Assembly (NCBI GenBank): GCA_010645155.1
Contig: CM021319.1
Location: forward strand, 1,264,939 to 1,328,938
Direction: 5' to 3'
DNA from: Tigriopus japonicus
Taxonomy: Eukaryota; Arthropoda; Copepoda; Harpacticoida; Harpacticidae
Length of the DNA: 64,000 nucleotides
Position numbers and translations under genes: made by a program. Positions 11,030 to 23,200 of this stretch are shown here, in pieces. Under the pieces are notes generated by a model. That model had not been told where the DNA came from. It did no database searches and saw only the letters and a list, made by a program, of their open reading frames with translations. Position 1 is the first letter of the stretch; each line of letters opens with the position of its first letter.

Positions 11030-12623
11030 TCAAGATTTTTCCGGGGTGTCCACGACGATTTGTTCCATGTGGAGTTTTCTTCTAGCTAAAATGACGGCAG
11101 TTGCGAAGATCAAAACTATGGCTCCAAACGCGGTGAGTAACAAATACACATGTACATTAGGGACGGTGTCAATGAAAGCGCCCTCTGGTATTCGGAGTAG
11201 TTGCGCGCCTAAGGTAGTTGCCACGCAAAGCAAGGCGGTAACTTTTCCAGACAACTCCATCTTGGATTGGAGCCAAACCAAACCCATGGGAAACAAAGAG
11301 CCAACACCCAGTCCAATAAGCACTGTTCCCATTTGAAGACCCCAAAAGGTTGGGAGAATGGCAACACAGATGTTTCCGAGGAAGACAATGCCTAAATCAA
11401 ACATCAATATATGAATGCTCTGGAACTTGGCCACCAAAGGAATGTTGATGCCACGCATGAGCACCAAAGATATGTAATAATAACTGGTCAATCTGGCTCC
11501 ACTTTGAGGACTCATCTGAAAACTTCCCTTGACAACATAGGCTGTGAGGAAGTATCCATAAGTGAAACTGATGCCATTAGCCAACATACTGAAGACGGTC
11601 ATGGTGATGACTAGAAGATGTTCAATCACTCCAGTTTGGTTTTGCTTGGTTTTTGGGCCCCTGTCAGCATCTTGAGGCACATCATAACTTCCAACCTTGG
11701 CGTCTGCTGGGATGCCAAACATAAAACCAATGCCAATTATCATTGAGACACTTCCAATACCCATATAGAGTGCTTGAAGTGGAGTGAACATGTCAAAATC
11801 TTGGAATTCAACGGCATGATCTGAAAGTGGAATCATGGCAATGTGGTCTTCACCATTGGTTGAGTTCTGGTCTTCTGTAAGACTTTTTGGAGAAGTGTCA
11901 GGTAAGATGCTCTCTGCCAAGATTGGGGCCAACATGAAGCCAAGTCCTTGAGAAAGGTAAAGGGCATTCAAATAGGGTCCACTCTTGTCTTTCCACAATT
12001 GTAGACAAAATACATTGCCTCCTGGAAGAAAAACGTCAAACAAGGAAAAAAAGTTCTTCCTTCTATTGTCATTGTTTTAATTAAATGCTATACCTGTGTC
12101 AATAAAACCAAAAGCAAGTTCTGCAAAAGCTGAGGCTGTAGCTAGTGTGGCAATATTGGATGAAAATGGAATCACTATGTTGGATACGGACAAGATAACC
12201 ATAGAGATGGCCAAAAGCAAGCAAGGAGACATCTTTTCTATCAATATACCTCCTAACAAAAAGAGAAGTTGCGTGAGTAGAAAATTAATCCCTGGTCCAT
12301 ATTTAAGTTGTCCTTAGTAAACCATGTCTACCTAAAATGTTCCCAAAAGGAAAAGTGACCAATCCCAAGATGAAGATGATTTGAAACGTAGTTGTATCCG
12401 CATTGATTTGTTTTTGAAGTTCCAACATGGTCGGACCTTGCAAGCTTCTGGACACACCCTACAACAACAAAAAGTATTAAATACACACTAAAAGGTCACA
12501 CGTAAAACTCTTGATAAAGTACAATATATGTCTTACGAAGGCCAAGAAACTGGCGAAAAGGACCCCGGTTCTGAACAGTTTCGAGGCATATTCAGCTTTC
12601 TTGGTTGTCAAATTAAAAAACAT
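11030..12623 (-). CDS. MFS transporter, MFSD4/NaGLT1-like, copy 2
   Basis: Four exons on the minus strand: 12623-12537, 12458-12332, 12252-12094, 12021-11030, giving 454 aa. The first three exons are exactly 87, 127 and 159 bp, the same as in copy 1, so the two genes are tandem duplicates with conserved intron positions. Landmarks shared with copy 1 are GPTMLELQKQ, ILGLVTFPFGNIL, the NVFCLQLWKDKSGPYLNALY segment and GVGSLFPMGLVWLQ. In the motif-A loop the Asp of copy 1 is replaced by Glu (GILIEK). The final exon encodes the cytoplasmic loop and the C-terminal helical bundle. Substrate is unknown; sugar or organic solute transport is inferred from the family. Confidence 0.85.
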
Positions 12624-14246
12624 TATTTCTTTGGGTAAAAAACACTGATCACACTAGAATCGAAGACTCTGGCCAGATACGAATGGAAGTGCCAGCTATT
12701 CACTCTGTGACTAGATTGGACGAACTAACAAGGATGCAATTTGGTTCCTCCAAAAGTAGGAATTAAATCATGCGAATTCGACAAGGGCATGATGACGCAG
12801 AGCTAGTAGCTATTATGTGCGAACGTATGAAGGATTCATCTGGTTCAAGACGAGCGCATGGTTAAATTGCAAAAAGAGTCCAATCATGATATTTTGAACG
12901 GCAAAGCTTCCCTTCCTTGATCTTCTGTCTCTGAAACGTTTTTGACCCCCAGCGAGAGAGGGCAAATTACTTTCCAAGTCACTTTTTTACCACGACAACC
13001 CGTCGACCTACAGGAAACCACATTGCTTTTCCAACATGGGTCAGGATCTTTAGTCAAAAATCGAAACAATAAAACTGATTTGCGATCCTTCTTGCAATTA
13101 ACAAAAGCTATCCCAAGTCTTCCTATCAAATATGGTTTAAGGAACCAGTCTCTATCGTCATGCACTTGTGAAATGAGGAATACGAAGCTTGCTTGGAGTC
13201 AAACTTGTGTTTTCAGATTTGGTTTTAATCAGATAGTTGATGGCGATGAGCACTAATTAACTAATGAATGTGGACACCCCTAAGATGCGATTTAAACTGA
13301 TTGGGAATTGAACTTTTTGGGGGCTCTTCAAACCTTTTGAATTGTACTGTTTGCTAAAATTACCGTATTCATGACCGTTCTCAGCAATGCGAAACAAATT
13401 CGTTGTTTCGTAAACAGATTGCACGACCATGAATCAGAAGAGCAACGACTTCCGAAGTGTCTTTAAATCCCACGGAAACTCGAGTAAAATTGAAACTGCT
13501 ATTTTTGACGAACCGAGAAGTCTCGTGACGATAGAGTTGGTAAAGTACTGAATTAAGCTCGGAGGCTTGAAAAAAAATCTTCTTTGGAGCCATCTCTAAC
13601 AAATAAAAAAAAGAAGACTCCTGTAAACTGGAATAATCACACACATATAATTTTGTTTTCCATGTCAATTAATTGGTTACCAATATGAATTGATGACCAA
13701 TCAAAAGTAATCATTTTTTGTAATTAATCATTGATCACAGTGCAATCTGAAATGTTCATGGGTTATCTGTCTATCGAATCATCCAGGTCTGAAGCAGTTT
13801 TCATAACAATTCAAGTTCACCAACGAACGTACCATGAGCTGAAATTCTGGTGAATTTGTGTTGTTTTGAAAAACCAGGTTGGTTGTTGATAGTGTTCAGA
13901 GGCCTCGTTAATTTTAATTGGGCTCTGAGAGAGAAAACGGAGTTATATGCGATTCCGTAACAAAAATCGGAAACGAAAATTCTTGTCTTCATTTGATTAC
14001 TACCGTATTTTTTTACTTTAGATTCTATTAAATTAGACTCTTAAGAATATATAGTTTTGATCATGTTCAGTTTATAACAAGGTTCAAAATGATCACAATA
14101 CATAAAATTGACGAATATACAGCTTCGAACTTGTGATATTCTCTTTGTTGCGATCCAGTAACGTGGTTTCAAGACCGAGATTGCTCTAGGTATGAGATAG
14201 TTCATTCAAGAGGTCAGATCCGACGGTAGTGTTGAATTTTCCTCTC
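12624..14246. other. Intergenic, no gene recognised
   Basis: This 1.6 kb separates the divergently transcribed MFS copy 2 and otop-A. Short frames (for example 12942-13256) have no family resemblance. Both promoters should lie here; no TATA box could be assigned with confidence. Confidence 0.55.
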
Positions 14247-17200
14247 ATGGCATTCCCAACCAGTCAAAGTACCCCTAATTTTGGGGTCTCCCATCGGAAC
14301 CATTCCAAAATCAGTCTCCATGCTTTGCATGTGCAAGCAAATAGATTCGTGGAAGAGGCTCCAGTGTTTACACACAAGTCTTTGAGTTCAATTTACAGTG
14401 CCTTTTCGTCGCTTTATGCGATGGTTCTGGTCACTTTATTTCTGGCATTTTCGTATACCGAAGTGGTCACGTTCCCCAGGTTCCATCATTATTTGGAAAA
14501 CTATGGATTTTATATCTATTTATATGGAGTGGCGGATTTGTTCTTTATTTATATTCTGGCCATTTCGATCTCCAGTGAAAGAAAGAAAACCGTGTTTGAC
14601 AAACTGAGAATCGTTCTCAATCACAAGGTAAGAAAAGCAAAAGGCCAATTCTACTAAGATTTCACTAGTAATTTGATGCCAAGACCGATCTACAATCATA
14701 TTGATTAGTTTACGTGAAGAGAAAGGCTTATGAGTCAAAAGTTTCGAGATCTTTTGGTTATCTTGCAGCCACAGCATAAATTGCAAATTTTTGAAAAGCA
14801 ATGTATAAGTGGAAATGTTGGGAAGTGCAAATAAAGCATATTCCTTCTTTCTTGCGTTTGTTTTGAATTGAAGAAAGACGCTAATCAAAACCTGCCATGC
14901 CTTTTTTACTCAACGTATGAAACTGACGGATCCCAAAAATCACCCGGATGTTAAGGTTGGAAGGTTACAAATATTAACCGCTTTTATAGTTCATAATATT
15001 CCTCAATTTCATACAAAATGTTAGAAAAGCCGATTGCAAAGGTAATAAACGAAGGTTTAAAAAAATGGCGACATTCGATAAACAGTGGGGCTTTTTCTAC
15101 ATACGTGGGGTATCCAGACTAGAGGTAGACTGGGCCTGTAACTCCTTAACAAGTGCGATTTTTGGATGCTTCATAGTGATGATTTATTTAGAAGAGGTAT
15201 GTTGGGCGACCCCTGCACGTTTTTGAACATCGATGTCAAGAGCAAGAAACACGTTAAAATCCATTATGCTGGAAAGTTAAGACGTTGTTCAACCACCAAT
15301 ACCAATACCTGATGAATATTTGAGGCAAAAAAGTGGTAACTTTTGATGTGAAACATCTTGGCTTTACAGTGTACTTGATTTTTGACTTGTTGCTCACTTT
15401 TGAGGCTTATTTTCTATGTATACAGGGGTCGCCCAACATACCTTGTCTAATTATCATGAGTTCGAACATGATTAGTAATCATTCAAGTTGAAATATCTTT
15501 TTTGAAATTTGAAATTGAGTTGAAATACAAATCATTCATAATCAATCAAGGTAATCATCGATTACCTTACAACAAATCATGTAAAATAACATCTGCTCAT
15601 AAGAGATAATTCTTGATTTCAATTCTTTATCAAGCATCTAAAAATCGCACTTGCTGACTAGTTATAGGCCCAGTCTACCTCTAGTCTGGATACCTCTTGT
15701 ATCACCTCTCCCCACCTCCCTTAAGATTTTGAATGTACTTTGAATGTACCTAAAGATCCACGTTAGGGGTGGGCGAGAAGCCGATGTCAGTGTCGAGGTG
15801 TCGACACCGAAACAGGCTTTTCCATCTTTTGGTGTCAGTGTCGTGGGCACAAAAAAAATGCACACCGGCCTTTTGTGTCAACACATACAAGGTTTTGTTA
15901 TTTTTTCAAAAATATGAAAAACTTACTACATAAACACATTCACAGCCAGTGTCGGTGTCGATGTCAAAAATACCGGTGTCACCCACCCCTAATCTACGTT
16001 AAAGAGAGGAGGAGCCAGATGGTCGAAGTGGAGGACTTCAAAAGTGGTTCCATCACCCTCATGGAGAAGGGAGTGGCTCAAGGGAGTATAATGGGTTCTC
16101 TCTTGTTCATCATTTATATAAACGACTTACCCCACGGGTGCCCAGGCCGACCGATTCTTCATGCAGACGACTTTAATAACTCAGGCCAAAACAGTCCAGG
16201 AGTAGCAATTCCAAACCCAACGCACCTTAGCACATGTGGCCTTGTGGTTTGATCGAAAGAAACTAAACCTAAATTTGGACAAAACGGTGGTCATGACCTT
16301 TGGTTGTGCTAGTGACATTGATGTTCGTGTCCGTGGAACAACTTTGGCAAGTGTAAAAAACAAAATATCTCGAGGTGCTGATTGACAACCGTCTGAAGTT
16401 CGATCAGCACGTAAATCTTTTTATTAAACAATGTAACAGAATTACAACAATGATAAGAGAAGTGAGACAAAACCTTTCTGTAACAAGGATCGAGCGCCAG
16501 GGATCAATGCTCTTGCAGGAAACGATATTTTTGAAGGAAAGTTCCACAAGATCAAATCATATCATGAATTTTGATTTTTTGAGGAAGATTTCATCAGGTA
16601 ATTTACCCAACTCTGACTGGAATTTACAATCTATCCCTCTCAGATATTATTTAAATCATTTTCTTGAATATTTGTCTACCTAATTTGGATTTGAATTGAG
16701 AATTAGCTATTTCAAAAATTAAACCAAACCACATTGGTATTTTTTAACTTAGTCATTAAGCCTTGAACAACACAATTGAGTGAGATAAGGCAGTTTTTGT
16801 CAGAAATCATAGCATTGAATTCGGAACAATGTCCTACTTTTTCTGTTAAGGTCTTGTGACCGGCTGTCCACGTCATCTTTGACGTCACGAGGCCGAGACG
16901 CAATGGAATCAATGCTTTTGGAAATCAAAATTCTCACCGTTAGCTTCCCACTCCAGCAATTCAGTGTTTCTTGCCAAGAGCAAAGGAAGAAGCAGTTCAG
17001 TTACTGTTGAGGTCAATCTGAGGTTGACCTTAAAACTAGTTTGAAGCGTAAATACTGCAGCACTGCGTGGTGGTACCAACAAACAAACAACGTACCAAAA
17101 CGTCCGAATAGTCTCTATTTTTCATTGTGATCTTGTCATATTAATATTCCCAAATTTCTAAACGGGGGGTTTCAAAAACTCTTCATTAAGTTAGACGTTG

Positions 17201-20200
17201 TGTTACTTTTTTTAACTGATGCAGAGCTAAAATTGGCAATGAATTTCAAAAAGCAAGAAAGATTGCAAACTCAAAGAAAGTTTTTGAAATCTTTCAAACG
17301 GTTTTAAACAACTATGTCGGAAGATCAGTCACTTGGATGATGGGAGCTTTGGGGGACGTAGATTGGAGGATGGATCCATTTTAGGCTAGAATATCCATAA
17401 GAACCATAACCAAGACTCCCGAGGTGTCCCCCAACACTGCTTTTTGTGGGAAAAAATTGAGGGAGAGGAGAACATTAATGATGGTCCAAGATAGTCGTCT
17501 CCAAGTCAGTGGGCAAGAGATACCGTTCCACAGCAAATTTAGTGGCAAAACTTACTGCAAATGGTCACAAAACTTCCAAATCATCTGTGGACTGTTACAT
17601 GAAGGATAAGCTTGGCCTTAAATCGTACAGAAGACCAAAAAGTCCAAAATTCACCAATGCTCAAGAGCTGACAAGGCTAAAATTCTGCTAGGAGTGGAAG
17701 GGATGGACTGGTGATGACTGGAGACGGGTGTTCTTCTCAGATGAGTGTCCCATTCATTTGTTTCAGTCAACAAATGCCCAAATTGATCGAATCTGGGCGC
17801 ATTCTAACAAAAAAGTTCCCCTCCAATAAACAGAAGCACCCACTGTCTTTCATGCTTTGGGGAATGATGTCGGCTCAGGGTCTGTCTGAGCTTTACTGCA
17901 TTGAAAAACTGAGTATGTGATGAGCCAATACTATGGGGAGAAGATCCTTGCTGGTCCATGTTTGGCTGCTTTCACCAAAAAGGCCAGGAGAGGTCTGCCT
18001 TTAGCACGCAGAATAGTGAGCAACATGTCGTCTGCGATTTTTCAACAGGATGGGGCGGCCGGCCACACCTCTCATCTTGCCCAAATGTGGTGCAAAAATA
18101 AACTTCCTGGGGTTTGGCTAAAGGCTCTGTGGCCACCTAATTCACCTGAACTGGCTCCGATTAAAAATATTTGGTCAATCTTGAAGCAAAGGCTGGCAAA
18201 GATGCCTGGTGCCACCAACCTTAAACAACTCAAATTACAAATGAGACCAGCCTGGTCTGAGATTGAACCCAACACCTTGGAAAACCTTACAACAGGAATG
18301 CCCCAAAGAAATTCAACTTAAGCTCAAGGGTGGTTACATTGGTAAATGAAACTGTTCAATAGTGTATACCCTAAAAGGTTTAGAATATCCTTCTAGTGTA
18401 ACTAAAATTTTCGGGACGTTCTGTATTTGAAAACGGTTCAATCACCCAACACCTTGATTTACAAAATTATCTTCTTCAAAAGTTGCTTAATATGACACTC
18501 TTATTTTTACTCAACAGACTGTTATTTATCTGAATATCGTTTCTGTGCTCTCCTTCATTCCTCCTAAGATCAAGTGAACAATTCCAAATTTAGTGGAATC
18601 TAGCCCTTAATCCTCCTATCTGTGCTAGTCAGTAAGGCCAAAGGGCATAGTAACAATAGGGTGGCCAAAATGAGACCAAGAATTCAGCGCAGTGGTTTGT
18701 TGAACCTTACCAAGAAATAAAGGTATATAATTATCTAGTTACATTTACAATAAGTTACTTTACTAAAAAGCTTATTTTTTGGTTAAAAAAGTATATTTTG
18801 GCGTACTTAATAATGACATCTAGCGTACGTAATATAATAACTGTTAAATGAGTAACAATATCTGACTGAAATTCAGTCTTAACCACCCTTTTGCGTGACC
18901 CTTTTTTTCTACACTTGTGGAAGGAATTGCTCTATGATATGTTTATTTCACAAGACATAACTATAGTTTCTTCTATTCAAAATCCAGTCTTCCATGTTAT
19001 TCATCGAATAAACTTCTTCCACCGTTCTCCCGGTCTCCCTTGTACTTGTAGTACATAACGATCGATCTTAACCAGTCCCGCCTGCAAGCTCGCTACAGTG
19101 GTTGCAATTTCTGATTGGATTCAATCTTTCAGTACTGCCATCAATGCCATTGGTCTTGTGCAATTGTAGTGTGAAAAATATTTCTTTAATCTTGATGGTA
19201 CTCCTGTTGTGAAGTGTCGAAAAAACGTTCCTTTTTGGCTATCCTCCATGACCTAACGTATTTTTCATTGATGTGGCTAGTGGGATTTGCATAACTTGGG
19301 ATTCACAATGAAGTAGCAAGCTCCGAAATGATTGAGCAGATTAAAATCAGATTTAATTCCATAAGTAATGGATTAATGTAATCGAACGAATTCAGCTAGG
19401 GATTTGGGGGCCAAACTGGCTAGGGATGGATCGGATCTAGGCTTGGGCATATCATAGTTGAAGTTTGCCCAGTTAGGGAAAAGCTATTGTTTCGATTGAT
19501 TGTCAAAGAGGAGAATGGGAATTGGAGTTTTTGGAATTTTTGGAATTGGAGAATTGGGAAAAGGAATTTTAATAAAGTTATTGGGAGGGTTAGTCTCTAC
19601 TTTGACAAATCCCTTGCCATTTTGGCCCCAGAATCCCCACCTGAATTTGTTCAATTACACTCAAACATTGTAATTACAATCGCAATCATGATACGACTTC
19701 CATAGGGGATTTTTTTCGTTTGTTTGTCAAGGAGTCAATTCATCATTGAAAAAGTGTGTTCCATGAAGGAATATTCCCGCTCCTTGCCACCTTTTGGCTA
19801 CCAATGGTATGGTAGTTTTTTGAATTGAAAGATGGTTCATTGCTAAATTTTGAGTTGAGTTTGGAGGGTGGCAGTCAGCCGGGATCAGACCCAAGCCATC
19901 CGCATGACAAACCGACGCAGTACGCACTACGCCATGCCTCACCCACACCCATGGGGCAATTGAAGTGTGGCATTTAGCCTTTTCATAGATCAAGAGAGGC
20001 AACAAATATCTAGGCTAGGTTGCACCATGCATGCCACCTGTAAGAAATGAAACTCGGAATTCCTCAAGGAAATGAGTCGAATTTGCATCAAAATGTCTTA
20101 TCTGATGTAGCTAAAGCAATATTCCATTACTTGAATTAGTCAAAGCAACATATTTTACACAATTCCCTAAATCATGCCAAGTTTTGTCTCTTTGCAAGAG

Positions 20201-23200
20201 GTTGCACAGTGTGAGCTGATCAGGACACTTGTTGGCGCTTCAGCTCAATGAAAAGGCACAACAAAGCCATACTTCAATTGCCTTATTATTGCTCTTTGGA
20301 CATGCCTCCAAACATTCTGGCAGGCCAGGGTCATGAGACGTCAGAAACTAAGGGGATCAAAAACATTTTTGGACATCACTTTCCCCGCCCTCAGCCATGG
20401 AACTTTCGGACACTAAACAATAGGTCAGCATTGAAGCAAAAAGCTGAAGAGCATGAATCCAAGGCCCAAAAAATCAGTCAGCTTCTCCATGACTGCTGTA
20501 CTGCTTCTCTTACATGAGGGAAACAGGAGGCATTACCAACCATCCCGGACATCTGAGCCTTTCTGACAAGCCCACTCTTGCCATTCTGCCTGCATTGAGA
20601 TCCCTACGTTTTTCTCCGCCTTTCCTTCCATTCACCCACACCTCCAGCCGTTGTTGACCTCTTGCCAATATCTTCAGAGTGTCTTCCTTCAATCTCCCTG
20701 AAATTGTTTTGGAATCTGTTTATCAGGTTATGCCTGTGTAGTAGAGCTGTGCATCGGATCCGAAAAGTCGGATCCGAATCCGATCGGATTCGGATTCGTT
20801 CGGATTGACGCAAGAATTTCGGATTCGGATTCGTTCGGATTTTAGCGCGAATTTTCGGATTCGGATTCGTTCGGATTTGCCAAAACCTGTCGGATTCGGA
20901 TTCGGATTCGGATTTGCGAAAAAAATTTCGGATCCGACGTAATCCGAAACCAATCCGAATTTTTCATCTTACTTTTTTATTTCAATTCACAATATTTTCA
21001 TTATGAGACCTTTTTTGTTTGATGATTTAAATGCAATCTCCTGCCTTCAACTCTGAATTTTTTAATGACTCCACAAGGTATTTTAATGTTTCAGATTTTA
21101 CCAATTAAATGAGAGCATTGAGATCAAATATTTCTATATTAAGAGAATCATAGAAAGGTTTTGTAGTAAAAAAGCATCAAAAAGTTACAAAACGTGTTCA
21201 AAGCAAAACCATCCTATTTGAATAAAGTAAAGATTTTGCCAAGTATTCACCCCTGGATTGCAATTAAGTGCGTAAATATCAGCCCACTTGACACCAAACT
21301 GATTTAAAGATAAAAATGTTTTCACCCCATTCAATTACGCAGTTTTTTCTGCATTTGACTGTTGATATGATTGTGATTTTTTGAATCAATACCTTTTCAT
21401 AAACATTTTAACATATTTGGTTCATTTTGGGAAATTCTATTGTGCAAAGAGCATTCATTAATTTGCTCTAATTGTCCTGAAATATTTTGCCAAAAAACAA
21501 GAAAATGCTTATTTTTTCCTGGAAAATGCCAAAATGTTAAAAAAAATCAAGGCTAAACGTGGAAATATTAAAAAGATATATTATATTTAAAATAATATGT
21601 TTTTGGCACTTCTAGTTGAAAGTGTTATTTCCAATTTAGGCCAAAATAACAAAATAATCAGATTTAAATCGGAATTAGCAAAAAAAAATTTCGGATTTTT
21701 TTCGGATTTTCGCCAAATTTTCGGATTTTTTTCGGATTTTGCGCCAAATTTTCGGATTCGGATTCGTTCGGATTGGGCGGAAGATTTTCGGATTCGGATT
21801 CGTTCGGATTGGGCAAAAATTTTCGGATTCGGATTCGTTCGGATTGAGTAGCAAATTTTCGGATTCGGATTCGTTCGGATTGAATGGAAGCTCTCGGATT
21901 CGGATTCGGATTAAAGAAATCAAGTTCGGATTGGATTTTGGGGACCTTTCGGATCCGATGCACAGCTCTACTGTGTAGTAGATGAGCACATTCCAACATA
22001 TTGTGCTAGAAACTAGCAAATACAAAAAATAAATAAATGTAGATCTTTTTTGCATTCCAAACCAACTTGATTGCTAAAAGTATAGGTTATCAACTGAAAT
22101 GACATAGAGTACATGTGCATTATGGATTATCAAAATGATTATTAAAAGCTCATATCAAACTATGATTATGATAAAAAAGTTCATGTGAAACTACCCAGAC
22201 CTGAAACCCATCTGAACCAAAAATTTGATGTTTGAACGATGATCAGCTCTGCAAATTTTTGGATTGGTTTTTAGGTCTGTTTGTACATTTTCTTCTCCCT
22301 CAAGATTATGGATGTACTCTATGCTCATTCGCACCAATATCTATTATTACAATTCCTTTTAGATAAATGGACTAATGATAAAAGTTAAAAAAAGAAAATA
22401 AACCGAGCGCAAAAGGAAAAATAATATGTGAAAAATGTCAATCAACGTCAAAAATGCACATAAAAGAGGCAAAAAATGCCACGACAAAATGGAAAATGTT
22501 ATGAAATACAAAACATGCTAATGGGAATAGGTCGGGCCATGATTTTTTTGATTCTGGGTCAGGATCATTTCTGCAGATTTTTGGATTAGATTAGTTTTTT
22601 CCAAACTGAACTCAGAACTTCGAATCCAGCTCAGATCCAGACTTGATATATTTGGCTCAGATAGGGTTGTTTGTTTGTGGTGGAGTCAGAACGCAGCTTC
22701 GCATCTGTGATCTGATGGAGGCTGTCCACCATTTGGGGATATTGCCGCTCCACATGGACAAGGCAACAAGCATTAATTTTTACCTCACCCTCGGGAATGA
22801 CCCCAGGTTCGCCCATTTAAGTCGACAAGGGCCGTGACTACTGCATGTAACTTAATACCACAGGCCACTAGGACTCGGCAAGCCCGAGATTTTTTATTAT
22901 CACTTTTAAAAAATAATTCCTTGTAAAAGGAAGATTTGGATCACCAAACTGGCAAATCATAGCGATCTATAGAGAGGCCGTTGTTGTCATTTTGTCCGGC
23001 TTGTTTAATGCTGAAACTGGCCAGAAGTTGCGTGAAAAGGCAAATATTTCCGAAGAATATCGTAAGATACTTGCCCAAACCAGTGGAAGATCATAGTACA
23101 AATGAAAGTGTGGAAGACAAATCTTCAATGCCGAATTGCATAATTGTGTGATCTAATGCCTGTGAATTAACTATCATCTTCATTGAACACCTTGGCAGAA

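Noticed and set aside
14229..14246. GTG start extending otop-A by six codons
   Set aside because: Eukaryotic initiation at GTG is not expected and an ATG follows at 14247.
18649..18890. Possible hAT element with TAGGGTGGCC and AAGGGTGG ends
   Set aside because: The ends are only weakly inverted, and the AGTAACAA repeat at 18851 is not positioned as a target duplication.
20248..20517. 89-aa frame upstream of the hAT MITE
   Set aside because: No recognisable domain or splice context, and it lies in a transposon-rich intron.
20723..20953. Open frames with Asn-Pro and Glu-Ser repeats, both strands, here and at 21597-22055
   Set aside because: They are translations of the subterminal GGATTCGGATTCG arrays of the hAT MITE, not genes.
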